Below are positions 1 through 8,718 of a stretch of 64,000 bases of DNA, in pieces. The first letter of the stretch is position 1, and each line of letters begins with the position of its first letter. The DNA comes from Ruminococcus sp. (GTDB lineage: Bacteria; Bacillota; Clostridia; Oscillospirales; Ruminococcaceae). Position numbers and translations under genes: made by a program. The stretch covers positions 1-64,000 of the forward strand of contig JAFUQX010000044.1 in assembly GCA_017472145.1 (NCBI GenBank), in the 5' to 3' direction. Below the pieces are notes generated by a model. It did no database searches. It had not been told where the DNA came from and worked only from the letters and a program-made list of their open reading frames with translations.

Positions 1-28
1 ACAGCAACTTGCAGTACAGACTGCATAA
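1..28 (+). CDS. C-terminal tail of an upstream transfer gene (partial)
   Basis: The last eight codons (QQLAVQTA) and a TAA stop at 26-28 are visible in frame 2, just ahead of the strong ribosome site of the next gene. Too little remains to identify it. In related conjugative elements a VirB4-type ATPase usually precedes the M23-like gene, but that is inference from family synteny only. Confidence 0.35.
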
Positions 29-40
29 GGAGGTGCGGAA

Positions 41-3000
41 ATGTCAAGGTTCAACCTGAACCGGAACGGCTTGAAAAAGGCTCAGTCCCCGCTTCGGCAG
101 TATGGCTGGCGTGGTACACAGTTTCAGGTGAAGCTTGTCCGCCAACGTCTGAGCAACGGTAAATTCCGCACAAAGCCCCATATCGTCCGTGGTAAGAAAG
201 AATATCACAGCAGCAACAGGGGGTTGCTGCATAAAACAGTAAACCTCCGATACCGCATAAAGGGTGATATTCCGTCAATCAGCAAGAATATCCGAAGCAT
301 TCAGCCGCGCACATGGAAGGGCAAAGCTGCAAAATTCGCTCTGCAAACTTCATATACCGCCATGGAAGGCACTGCTAAAACAGCAGCAAACGTAGTAATT
401 GGCACTGGACTTGCTGCGGAAACTGCTGCAATCAAGCTGGGAGAGGCCGGACTGCGAGCTGGTCACAACTACATAAAGCAAAAGCTTGAACAGTATTACC
501 GTGATGAGAAAACGGGAACTTACTATAAAGGCACATATGCTGGTGCGAAGCTTACAATTCATGCAACAAAAGAAACGATCGCTCACTTCAAGCAGAAAAA
601 ACAAAATCGGCTTGAAAAGGAACGGTACAGGCTGCAAAAGCAAACGCTGCATAATTTCAAGCATAAGACCTATAAGGTGAAGCTTGCTGAAAACAAGCGT
701 ATTTTGCATAAAAATAAGCAGAGATACAAGCTGAAAAAAGAACTTTATCTGTACAAAAACGGAGAAAGGCTATCGAATTCAACCTATAAAAAGCTGGTAA
801 AACGCCAGAAAAAACGGTATAAGCTGAATAAAAAAATCCTGAAAAATGAGAAAAAGCAGCTGAAAACCAATAAGCGTTTTATGGCGAAAAATGTGCGGAA
901 TCAGCGCAGAATCGCTCGTTATTCATCTGCGGGACTGCTTGTGTTGAAGCCTGCAAAATACACTTGGAAACAAATGAAATCATCAGCATGGCAGAAGGCT
1001 GTCCATGCTGATGAGAATAATGATTTTCTGGAGCTTGCAGACAAAGCAAAAAACCATATTTATGATCCAGTGAAGCGGCATTACAGCAAACAGAACAAGC
1101 TTCAAAGGAAACAGAAAAAGCGCAGCAGCTTGCAGAAGAAAGAGCAAAAACAGAATCATAAGCTGCACAAACAGGAGGATAAACTCCAGAGAAAAAGCAA
1201 CAATGCAAAGAATAGAAAGCGCAGAAGAAATCTCAAAAAATCCGAAAAAACATTTATGGAAAGACTAAAGGACAGCTTTAAATCAGCTGGAAAATTCGTT
1301 AAAAACGTATTTGAGAAGGAAGCAATGGCGTTTCTAAAAGCAATTCTTGTACCGTTTTTACTGATTCTTCTTCTGCTGGTATTTCTTATGACAATGCTGA
1401 CTTCCTGTTTTTCAAGCGGTACTTTTGTTCTTGCTACCTACTCCGCAAGAGATGATGCTCTATCCAATGCGGAAGAATACTACACGAAGCTTGCACACAA
1501 CATGAACCAGAACATTCTGAAACTCAATACGTCCAGCTGGAAAATCGGTCTGAGTGCGCTGGGTGCGGACACATCCGATATGAGTGATAAGCCTACGGAA
1601 CTCTACTGGGGACGCAGCGTACACTTTGACTATGACCCAGCATATGACTTTGACCCATATAAGCTGTGGAGTTTTCTGTGTGCATATTACTATGATTTCG
1701 AAGAAGGAGCAGACATTGAGTTCTGGGAGTACGGCAGTGATACTGAGGATGTAATTAAAGAGATATTTGAAGCGGAATATCTGTTTGAATGCAGCTATCA
1801 GAACGGTTCAAGATGGGAAGAACTTGCTGACTATAATTTTGCTTCTCCGGATGGTTACCGAAAAAAATGCTTGGAAAACAACCTAACTTGGGATGATTCC
1901 GGAAATGTGATCGGAACAATTAAAACGGGTTATACACCTGAATCACTTGGTGCATTCGTAAGCAACAATGGTGATGGTACATACACGATTTATTATAGCT
2001 TAAGCAATCTGGAGATCCTGAATTATAAGAAAAACTATGCTGCAACTGGTTGGTATGTCATGGATGAAGGCAGTGATATTGTAAATCCATCTGGAAATCT
2101 GCATTATATCTACGAAAATGGCGTTGAAAAGGTATACGGCAAACAATCCGGCGTGTATACATGGGACGACTATGAAGGCTGGGGCTACAATGTAGGAAAT
2201 ATTTGGCATAGCAGAGATAATGGATATTGGTTTGGATGGTATATGGAAGACGATTATGGCAATGTTCTTACATATCTAAGAGATACACCTATTGCAACCA
2301 TTTCCAATGTTGATGCAGCGAATATGGGATTTTCCGACAGCGAAACCTACGGACGTTATACATACTATCAGAAGTATGAATGGAGAACAGACTGCCAGCT
2401 CTACTACAACGTAAAGCAGCTGAAAACCTTTGACGAGGTTATTGAAGATAAACTCTCGAGTATGTCACACGGTGATGAGCGCCTGGAATATTATCTGCTC
2501 CTTATGGGTAAAGACGGCGAAGAATCCAAAGATCTGTACGGCAATCATCAGACGCTGCATTGGATACTTGATGGGGACAGCATTACTGATTATGTGAAAT
2601 CCAGCAGAATCTATAACGGGTATGGATATGATATGCAGGAGTGGAATGCAAGGCACTGTAATCTTGGCAGCAGCTTCCATAAGGGAATAGATGTCCTCTA
2701 TCCCATCGGATCACCGATATACTCACCATTAGAATGCGAAATCAAAAGCTATGATGCAGACAAACAAATCATTGTGCTGAGAGCGACTAATGTAAACTAT
2801 TGGTTTGAGGATAGCGGAGAAGGTAAAACTCGTGATACCGAGGTAACAATCGTCAATGCAACCTTGCTTGATGGATACGCAGAGGGCGATACATTAGCAT
2901 ATGATGAGCAATTCGCAATTTCTACCGGACAAAGGAAATGTGATACCATATTCAACTTGCATACAAGTTACATGCATATCAAGGTGGAAATTGATATAAA

Positions 3001-3046
3001 TGGTATTGGCTGGGACTTCATAGACCCACGGCTTGTATTCTACTAA
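41..3046 (+). CDS. Conjugation membrane protein with degenerate M23 peptidase-like domain
   Basis: A 1001-residue protein started by a strong site (AAGGAGG) ten bases before the ATG. Residues 1-425 are very rich in Lys and Arg and look helical. One membrane segment follows at about 430-452, then some 545 residues that should face outward. The C-terminus resembles LytM/M23 peptidases: H880-K-G-I-D884 fits the first metal motif HxxxD, and Y-M-H979-I-K-V-E-I sits where HLHFEI is expected, so the second His of HxH is Lys. It may bind or shape peptidoglycan without full catalysis. In Tn1549-like elements a peptidoglycan-acting protein sits at this place between VirB4 and DUF4315. The family is likely; the activity is not shown. 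Confidence 0.7.
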   Translation: MSRFNLNRNGLKKAQSPLRQYGWRGTQFQVKLVRQRLSNGKFRTKPHIVRGKKEYHSSNRGLLHKTVNLRYRIKGDIPSISKNIRSIQPRTWKGKAAKFALQTSYTAMEGTAKTAANVVIGTGLAAETAAIKLGEAGLRAGHNYIKQKLEQYYRDEKTGTYYKGTYAGAKLTIHATKETIAHFKQKKQNRLEKERYRLQKQTLHNFKHKTYKVKLAENKRILHKNKQRYKLKKELYLYKNGERLSNSTYKKLVKRQKKRYKLNKKILKNEKKQLKTNKRFMAKNVRNQRRIARYSSAGLLVLKPAKYTWKQMKSSAWQKAVHADENNDFLELADKAKNHIYDPVKRHYSKQNKLQRKQKKRSSLQKKEQKQNHKLHKQEDKLQRKSNNAKNRKRRRNLKKSEKTFMERLKDSFKSAGKFVKNVFEKEAMAFLKAILVPFLLILLLLVFLMTMLTSCFSSGTFVLATYSARDDALSNAEEYYTKLAHNMNQNILKLNTSSWKIGLSALGADTSDMSDKPTELYWGRSVHFDYDPAYDFDPYKLWSFLCAYYYDFEEGADIEFWEYGSDTEDVIKEIFEAEYLFECSYQNGSRWEELADYNFASPDGYRKKCLENNLTWDDSGNVIGTIKTGYTPESLGAFVSNNGDGTYTIYYSLSNLEILNYKKNYAATGWYVMDEGSDIVNPSGNLHYIYENGVEKVYGKQSGVYTWDDYEGWGYNVGNIWHSRDNGYWFGWYMEDDYGNVLTYLRDTPIATISNVDAANMGFSDSETYGRYTYYQKYEWRTDCQLYYNVKQLKTFDEVIEDKLSSMSHGDERLEYYLLLMGKDGEESKDLYGNHQTLHWILDGDSITDYVKSSRIYNGYGYDMQEWNARHCNLGSSFHKGIDVLYPIGSPIYSPLECEIKSYDADKQIIVLRATNVNYWFEDSGEGKTRDTEVTIVNATLLDGYAEGDTLAYDEQFAISTGQRKCDTIFNLHTSYMHIKVEIDINGIGWDFIDPRLVFY

Positions 3047-3060
3047 AAAGGAGGAAACTC

Positions 3061-3375
3061 ATGGCACAGTCAAGAAATGAGAAAAAACTTGAAAAGCTGA
3101 GAATCAGATATGCGGAATTAACTCAGCGTATCAAGGAAGATACACAAGAAAGAGCACAGATTGAACATGACATTGAAATGCTTGAAGCTGCTGCAATTAC
3201 ATCGTTCATGAAGGCGAACAAAATCATCCCTGATAAGGACTTCATGAGTCGGTTGGCTCTTACGCAAAAACTGGTGAACAGCGGCTATTCATCGGAAGAA
3301 ATGGAGCAGCTTTTTGATTTGAAGAAAGCTCGGGAAATTACAATTCAGGAGGGAAACAAAAATGAAGATGTATAA
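3061..3375 (+). CDS. DUF4315-like small coiled-coil protein of conjugative elements
   Basis: A 104-residue charged protein 14 nt after the previous stop, with ribosome site AAGGAGG. Residues 5-45 are a heptad-like coiled coil (KLEKLRIRYAELTQRIKE). A second helical part at 65-95 contains YSSEEMEQLFDLKKA. Size, helix pattern and position between the M23-like gene and a secreted protein fit the DUF4315 family, which is known only from conjugative transposons and has no assigned function. The end overlaps the next gene by 14 nt, which suggests translational coupling. Confidence 0.65.
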   Translation: MAQSRNEKKLEKLRIRYAELTQRIKEDTQERAQIEHDIEMLEAAAITSFMKANKIIPDKDFMSRLALTQKLVNSGYSSEEMEQLFDLKKAREITIQEGNKNEDV

Positions 3376-4225
3376 GATGGTTTCAGCTTTGACAGCAGCA
3401 GCTCTGATTGCTGTCGGAGGAACAATATCCGTATACGCTGACAATGAGATTACAGAAGAATCAATAGATACTGTAACAGAGGAATTTGTTGAAGAACCTG
3501 CGATTGAGGATGAAACCTCTATTTCTGACGATTCTGCGGAATCTGAGGATATGGACGCAGCAATGGATATGTTCGGAGATTTATTCTCAGAAGCACTGAT
3601 GAACGGCGAATGGACTATCTCAGAGGATGTTTCAACGGAAGAATCTACACCGGATTACTTCAGTGACCCGTACTACGATACAGAGGGTAACGCAACACTC
3701 ATCAAGGAAAATGACATCATTTATGACAGTGAAGAAATGCAGTTCATCGCTGTAACTACAAGAGATGGAAGCGTGTTCTATGTACTTATTGACTACACTG
3801 CTGAAAGCGGAAAGGATAATGTTTACTTCCTGAATAAGGTTGACGCTTATGACCTCTATGCGCTGCTATACGCTGGCAATGAAGATGATGAGAACACAGC
3901 GGTGATTGATCCGGAGGACGCAGAAGCAGCAGCTCAGGCTGCTAACAGTAACAAAGCAAAGCCTTCCACTACAACCGTCACCAATCAAAGCGGAACAGCT
4001 GAGGGTGAAACCGGAACAGAAACTACAACCGAAACTACTGAAACAAAATCTAATTCCGGTATGATGTCCTCCTTGCTTCTCATTGGTGTTGTTGTAGTTC
4101 TCGGCGTTATCGGTTTCTTTGCATTCAAGCTTCTGAAAAAGCCGAAGGCAGCTGCTCCGGCAGATGATATGTACGATGATGAGGATGGAGATATCGAGTT
4201 TAATAGCGAGGACGAAGAATTCTAA
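3362..4225 (+). CDS. DUF4366-like secreted, membrane-anchored acidic protein
   Basis: A 287-residue protein with a signal peptide (MKMYKMVSALTAAALIAVGG, cleavage likely after VYA near residue 26). A long acidic region follows, then a compact part around 115-180 and a Thr/Glu-rich linker at about 205-232. A membrane segment lies at about 234-257 with a short KKPK stop-transfer and an acidic tail. This layout fits DUF4366, a companion of DUF4315 in Tn1549-like elements, probably a surface part of the transfer apparatus. A 25-bp palindrome starts directly after the stop codon. Confidence 0.65.
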   Translation: MKMYKMVSALTAAALIAVGGTISVYADNEITEESIDTVTEEFVEEPAIEDETSISDDSAESEDMDAAMDMFGDLFSEALMNGEWTISEDVSTEESTPDYFSDPYYDTEGNATLIKENDIIYDSEEMQFIAVTTRDGSVFYVLIDYTAESGKDNVYFLNKVDAYDLYALLYAGNEDDENTAVIDPEDAEAAAQAANSNKAKPSTTTVTNQSGTAEGETGTETTTETTETKSNSGMMSSLLLIGVVVVLGVIGFFAFKLLKKPKAAAPADDMYDDEDGDIEFNSEDEEF

Positions 4226-4250
4226 ACTTCTTCCCCACTGGGGCAGAAGT
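4226..4250 (+). repeat. 25-bp palindromic element, copy 1
   Basis: Arms ACTTCTTCCCC and GGGGCAGAAGT with a 3-nt loop (ACT). It begins at the base after the DUF4366 stop and lies before the small lipoprotein gene. One of eight copies in the element; identical to copy 2. Confidence 0.85.
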
Positions 4251-4271
4251 GGAACATGAAAGGACAAAACA

Positions 4272-4424
4272 ATGAAAAAGACAGTAATCTTTGGTGTTAT
4301 TGCTTGTATTATCGGTCTGATTGCTTGCGCTGCAAAGAGTAAACAGAAAAATGAAGCTCTGAATGACAAGTACGACAGGCTTATGAAAGATGTCGTTGCA
4401 AATGATGCGGAAGCAGATCTGTAA
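4272..4424 (+). CDS. Small putative lipoprotein, 50 residues
   Basis: An ATG preceded by a ribosome site (GAAAGGAC) opens a 50-residue frame starting MKKTVIFGVIACIIGLIAC. This is a short positive start, a hydrophobic stretch and a lipobox-like LIAC, followed by a charged helical tail (NEALNDKYDRLMKDVV). It is probably a lipid-anchored or membrane-inserted small protein. It sits in the transfer operon and is followed by a terminator-like hairpin. No family recognised. Confidence 0.65.
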   Translation: MKKTVIFGVIACIIGLIACAAKSKQKNEALNDKYDRLMKDVVANDAEADL

Positions 4425-4435
4425 AATAACAGCAG

Positions 4436-4478
4436 AACAGCAGATTTCTTCCGGCTGAGAGGAAATCTGCTGTTTTTT
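4436..4478 (+). terminator. Rho-independent terminator-like hairpin
   Basis: AACAGCAGATTTC pairs with GAAATCTGCTGTT across a 12-nt loop, followed by a run of T. It lies between the small lipoprotein and topoisomerase genes. It may end or attenuate transcription of the transfer operon before the DNA-processing genes. Confidence 0.75.
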
Positions 4479-4499
4479 ACGTAGAAAGGAAAATTACTT

Positions 4500-6545
4500 A
4501 TGAAGTTAGTCATAGCCGAAAAGCCATCCGTAGCCAGAGCAATTGCGCCTGTTCTGGGTGCAAACGCCAAAAAGGACGGCTGCACGGAGGGCAATGGATA
4601 CATCGTATCATGGTGCTTCGGACATCTTGTGGGACTTTCCATGCCAAATGATTATGGTGATATGTGGAAAAGCTGGAGCTTTGAAACGCTGCCTATGATT
4701 CCGGACAAGTGGAAGTTTAAAGTAACTGACAGCTGCAAGGCGCAGTTTAACATCCTGAAAAAGCTGATGAATGACAGCAGAGTGGATGAAATTATATGCG
4801 CTACGGACGCTGATCGTGAGGGCGAATGCATCTTCCGCTATGTGTATAACCTGTCCGGCTGCCGTAAGCCTGTGAAACGTCTGTGGGTATCATCTCTGGA
4901 AGAATCGGCTATCAGAGACGGCATGAATAAGCTCAAAGACGGCAGAGAATACGATAACCTCTATTATGCTGGATTCGCAAGAGCCAAGTCTGACTGGCTG
5001 GTTGGCATGAACGGTTCTCGTCTGTTTTCTATCCGCTATAAAGCGAAACTCAACACAGGTCGGGTTCAGACTCCTACGCTTGCAATGATCGTGCAGCGTG
5101 ATTATGACGTAAAGAATTTCGTAAAGCAGAAGTATTTTACTGTAGAGCTTGACTGCGGAACATTCACTGCATCCTCTGAGCGTATTGACGATGAAGCAGC
5201 TGCGCAGAGAATTGCTGCTTCCTGTAACGGCAAGACGGCTACTATTACAGAAGCAAAGAGAGAAACTAAAAAGTCGAATCCTCCAAAACTCTACGATCTG
5301 ACCACCTTGCAGCGTGATGCAAATAAGCTGCTGGGGTACACAGCGCAGCAGACACTTGACTATATGCAGTCTCTGTATGAAGCAAAGCTGGTTACATATC
5401 CACGAACAGACAGCCAGTATCTCTCTGACGATATGGAAGAATCTACTCTGAATGTAGTAAATGCGCTGTTTCATGCAGAAGCATTCAAGCCAATCGCACC
5501 GGACGTACCCTTTGCGCCGGATATAAAGCGGTCTATCAATAACAAGAAAGTCACCGGACATCATGCAATTATACCTACGATAAATGGCGCAAGATTTGAC
5601 CTTGAATCACTGCCTTCCGGTGAAAGAAACATACTTCTCCTTGTTGCATCCAGACTGATGTGCGCAGCTGCTGCACCTCATGAGTATATTTCCATGAGCG
5701 TAAAGGTTTCATGTGAGGGTACTGTTTTCTCAGCTAACGGCAAGAAGGTCACTGAAACGGGATGGAAGTCCCTTGATGATAAGGCTAAGGCTGTTTTCAA
5801 GAATCTTTCCAAGAGCAAGGACGAAGAATCCTCGGAAGATGAAAAAAGTCTGCCCGAACTTACGGAGGGACAGACCTTTGACAACGTATCAGCGAAAAAG
5901 GCTCAGCACTGGACAAGTCCTCCGAAGCCTTACACAGAAGCTACGCTGCTCTCTGCAATGGAACACGCCGGACAGGATGAGTATGACGATGAGACTGAGA
6001 AAAAGGGACTGGGAACTCCTGCGACTCGTGCAGGAATTATTGAAGCTCTTGTCAAGAACGGCTATGCAGAGCGTAAGAGCAAGCAGATCACAGCTACAGA
6101 AAAGGGCGTAAATCTGATTCAGGTTGTTCCGGATGAAGTTAAGTCACCGAAGCTGACTGCTGATTGGGAAATGCAGCTCCAGCATATCGAGCGTGGAGAA
6201 TGCAGTCACGATGCGTTTATGCAGGAGATCACAGGCTTTGTGCGTGGCATTTGCAGCAAGTACGGCAGCTCTGATAGTAGCGTTTCATTTACTACAGGCA
6301 ATTGCCCGAAGTGCGGTAAAGAAATCAAGAAAGGTAACTACGGCTTCTACTGCACAGGAAGATGCGGTATGAATATTGGCAAGGTCTACGGCAAGGAGCT
6401 GACAGAAACTCAGGTGAAGAAGCTGCTTTCAGGCAGTTCGGTTTCCTATACCAAGGATGGCAAAAAGACTGTGGTTCTGCCGGAAGTGGTGGAGAATGAG
6501 TATAATGGGAAGACGTTTTATCAGTGGAGAACGAAGAGATGGTGA
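4500..6545 (+). CDS. topB: Type IA DNA topoisomerase III
   Basis: A 681-residue TopB-type topoisomerase that passes single strands through a 5'-phosphotyrosine intermediate. The N-terminal Toprim domain opens MKLVIAEKPSVARAI, and the acidic triad is in ATDADREGE (D103, D105, E107). The catalytic tyrosine is Y300 in TYPRTDSQYL. A short zinc-ribbon-like end has CPKC (from about C602) and a later C..GRC. Nearly all Tn1549-like elements carry such a gene in the DNA-processing part, where it probably resolves intermediates of transfer or replication. Ribosome site GAAAGGAAAA. Confidence 0.95.
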   Translation: MKLVIAEKPSVARAIAPVLGANAKKDGCTEGNGYIVSWCFGHLVGLSMPNDYGDMWKSWSFETLPMIPDKWKFKVTDSCKAQFNILKKLMNDSRVDEIICATDADREGECIFRYVYNLSGCRKPVKRLWVSSLEESAIRDGMNKLKDGREYDNLYYAGFARAKSDWLVGMNGSRLFSIRYKAKLNTGRVQTPTLAMIVQRDYDVKNFVKQKYFTVELDCGTFTASSERIDDEAAAQRIAASCNGKTATITEAKRETKKSNPPKLYDLTTLQRDANKLLGYTAQQTLDYMQSLYEAKLVTYPRTDSQYLSDDMEESTLNVVNALFHAEAFKPIAPDVPFAPDIKRSINNKKVTGHHAIIPTINGARFDLESLPSGERNILLLVASRLMCAAAAPHEYISMSVKVSCEGTVFSANGKKVTETGWKSLDDKAKAVFKNLSKSKDEESSEDEKSLPELTEGQTFDNVSAKKAQHWTSPPKPYTEATLLSAMEHAGQDEYDDETEKKGLGTPATRAGIIEALVKNGYAERKSKQITATEKGVNLIQVVPDEVKSPKLTADWEMQLQHIERGECSHDAFMQEITGFVRGICSKYGSSDSSVSFTTGNCPKCGKEIKKGNYGFYCTGRCGMNIGKVYGKELTETQVKKLLSGSSVSYTKDGKKTVVLPEVVENEYNGKTFYQWRTKRW

Positions 6546-6554
6546 TAAACTCTC

Positions 6555-7220
6555 ATGGCAAGAGCAAAAACTGAAAAAAAGCTGCTATGCTTTACAGACC
6601 TTGATCTGATGAACAGAATACTTAAAGACAGAGCAGAAGTGGAGAATCGCAGCGAATCTTCAATCGTAGAACAGTTTTTATTAGGAAGTATGCTCTCGTG
6701 GCATGGTCAAATAAGGGATATTCTGATTAACCATCTTTATGCTGAAAATGGTGATGTGAAAAGAACATTGACACATTTTTTTATGTATCTTAAACTTAAC
6801 TGCTGCGGAATAAGCACTCACTATAAGACTTTATCACCACTTGTTTTATTCGCATTCTATAACAGTATAAAATCATCTGATGAAAACAACAAAAACTTCG
6901 CAGAACTTACAGATGAAAAGCAGCGAATCATTCTATCACTTATAAGAGATGCTGTTCAGGAACTTGAAACTTGCAACGAGGATAAAGCTGCTGCCGGAGT
7001 GAAATTGTTGCGACAATTCGATGAATTCCCAAACAGTTATGGAGTCAGGGAGATTTATTTGTTCCTTTTAGAGTGCATAGAACCATTGAAGGAAATGTCA
7101 ATGACATATGACTTACTCATCCATCTTGCTGAGCTTGGTGAGTGGTCAAATGACTGCCAAACAAGACTGGAACTTGTTGATGCTATGAATAAAGTTGTGG
7201 GAATAACACAGTTTGAATGA
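6555..7220 (+). CDS. Unknown helical protein of the conjugative element
   Basis: A 221-residue protein, mostly predicted helix, starting MARAKTEKKLLCFTDLDL nine bases after topB. No signal peptide or membrane segment. Residues 15-45 (LMNRILKDRAEVENRSESSIVEQFLLGSML) loosely recall a ribbon-helix-helix fold, but without confidence. The stop lies 19 nt before the next start, so it is cotranscribed with topB and the metallophosphoesterase. Function not recognised. Confidence 0.6.
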   Translation: MARAKTEKKLLCFTDLDLMNRILKDRAEVENRSESSIVEQFLLGSMLSWHGQIRDILINHLYAENGDVKRTLTHFFMYLKLNCCGISTHYKTLSPLVLFAFYNSIKSSDENNKNFAELTDEKQRIILSLIRDAVQELETCNEDKAAAGVKLLRQFDEFPNSYGVREIYLFLLECIEPLKEMSMTYDLLIHLAELGEWSNDCQTRLELVDAMNKVVGITQFE

Positions 7221-7239
7221 AATGAAAGGGCTAACTATC

Positions 7240-7836
7240 ATGGATGAAATGAGAAATCCGCTAAGGATTCTCGCTTTCTCAGATATGCATTGGTATACCA
7301 ATGAAGAACTGAATCGCATTAAAAGTCTTGATTATGACCTCTGTGTACTGCTCGGAGACATTCCAGTACCAGCCGTCAGATTGATAAAAAGATATGTTGA
7401 TGACAAGCCATTGCTTGCAGTTGCTGGAAATCATGATGATTGGAACACTCCAGAACGTGGCGGTGCTGAAAACATTCATGGACGATGTGTCACACGCTGC
7501 GGATATACATTCGCAGGAATTTCCGGTTCTGCTCGATACAAACAAGGTAATTATCCAATGCATACACAGCGTGAAAGTATGAAAATTGGTAAAAGACTGG
7601 AAAAAGCGGACATACTGCTCTCTCATGATTCTATGTATCACTTAATAAGCAGAGATGATGCACACGCTGGTTTGCTGGGAATTGATTTATACAACCTGAA
7701 GAACAGAGTTAAACTGAACCTCTGCGGTCATCACCATACTCCAGCAATTGGAAAACGCTGGGGTACAACTACAATATGTGTATTCCGATGCGCATTGATT
7801 AGCTATCCGAATATGACCGTGGAAGGTATCTTCTAA
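7240..7836 (+). CDS. Metallophosphoesterase
   Basis: A calcineurin-like phosphoesterase of 198 residues. The metal motifs come in order: SDMHW (DxH), LLGDIP (GDxx), AGNHDDW (GNHD), LLSHDS and CGHHHT (GHxH). It probably acts on a phosphodiester or phosphomonoester in the cytoplasm; the substrate is unknown. The start at 7240 is preferred over an ATG at 7213 because GAAAGGG lies nine bases before it and the earlier ATG overlaps the upstream gene. Its start region (7223-7257) matches that of the next gene at 33 of 35 positions. Confidence 0.85.
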   Translation: MDEMRNPLRILAFSDMHWYTNEELNRIKSLDYDLCVLLGDIPVPAVRLIKRYVDDKPLLAVAGNHDDWNTPERGGAENIHGRCVTRCGYTFAGISGSARYKQGNYPMHTQRESMKIGKRLEKADILLSHDSMYHLISRDDAHAGLLGIDLYNLKNRVKLNLCGHHHTPAIGKRWGTTTICVFRCALISYPNMTVEGIF

Positions 7837-7857
7837 AATTTGAAAGGACTAACTATC

Positions 7858-8154
7858 ATGGATGAAATGACAAATGAAACAATGGAAATGGAAGTAACAA
7901 CAGCTGCCATGGAGGTAGATACTGAAAAGCACGAAAGATTCAAGGCTGAATCAAAGGAGCGTATGAGTAAGCTCTGCGCTCAGATTGCAATGCTGGAGAA
8001 GATCGCAGCAAAGCGCAGCGTTGATTATACTCAGCCGGATGTAGAGAAGATGTTTGCCTACATGGAAAAGAGACTTTCCGACTGCAAGGCTACCTTCATG
8101 GCGCATTTTGATGATGAGGAAGAAGCAAAGAATAACTTTGATTTTGAGTTTTAA
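7858..8154 (+). CDS. Unknown small helical protein
   Basis: A 98-residue acidic protein (MDEMTNETMEMEVTT...). A central coiled coil (residues 22-47, ERFKAESKERMSKLCAQIAM) is followed by a helix and an acidic, aromatic tail (DFEF). The start at 7858 follows GAAAGGA by nine bases; an ATG at 7840 would lack a ribosome site. The first codons (MDEM) and the leader copy those of the upstream phosphoesterase gene. No family recognised. Confidence 0.6.
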   Translation: MDEMTNETMEMEVTTAAMEVDTEKHERFKAESKERMSKLCAQIAMLEKIAAKRSVDYTQPDVEKMFAYMEKRLSDCKATFMAHFDDEEEAKNNFDFEF

Positions 8155-8165
8155 TCTATAAAACA

Positions 8166-8190
8166 ACTTCTTCCCCACTGGGGCAGAAGT
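8166..8190 (+). repeat. 25-bp palindromic element, copy 2
   Basis: Arms ACTTCTTCCCC and GGGGCAGAAGT, loop ACT, identical to copy 1. It ends three bases before the ribosome site (AAAGGAG) of the 8206 gene, so a folded hairpin would sit right beside the ribosome site. Confidence 0.85.
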
Positions 8191-8205
8191 CGAAAGGAGA
8201 AACCT

Positions 8206-8718
8206 ATGAATAATAAAAATCTTGAAACAGTAGCGCAGCTGCTCGGAGTGTCCTATGAGAGCCTGACACAGTTTCCGGAGGATGTACAGAACAGCATGAC
8301 CGCTGTAATGGAGATGTTCGATATACAGACGGAGGAAGACGCTTCCGCTGCGTTGGATGAGCTGATGAGCATCTGGAAGAATGCAGTAATGGAAAGTGAA
8401 ATCGCTGAAATTGCAAAGGCAACAGGTATTCTGCCGGAAGCAATAAAAAAGCTGCCGGAACAGACCCAGCAGCGAATTATCTACGAATATGGAATGACAG
8501 AGGACGCAGCGGAGGTTTACAAAACAGTCCAGACTGCCCTTGCTACGGTTGATTTGCCGGATGTGGCAGCACTTCTCGGCAAGCCTGTCTCAGACCTTGA
8601 ACTGCTCCCTGTATCGGTTCAGACACAGCTCTGTGGAATGTATTCTATGGAGCGTGGAATCACGGAGGACGAGGAGCTTATTGCTTCACTGAATGAGATC
8701 CTCCAGTCTGAATCATGA
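8206..8718 (+). CDS. Unknown protein made of three helical repeats
   Basis: A 170-residue cytoplasmic protein. Three repeat units of about 50-55 residues share the pattern LLG-x5-L-x2-LP-x2-VQ-x3-Y: LLGVSYESLTQFPEDVQ, ATGILPEAIKKLPEQTQ and LLGKPVSDLELLPVSVQ. The spacing suggests small helical bundles, perhaps a protein-binding scaffold. A fourth unit lies in the next gene, whose start codon overlaps this stop (ATGA). Ribosome site AAAGGAG. No named family recognised. Confidence 0.65.
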   Translation: MNNKNLETVAQLLGVSYESLTQFPEDVQNSMTAVMEMFDIQTEEDASAALDELMSIWKNAVMESEIAEIAKATGILPEAIKKLPEQTQQRIIYEYGMTEDAAEVYKTVQTALATVDLPDVAALLGKPVSDLELLPVSVQTQLCGMYSMERGITEDEELIASLNEILQSES

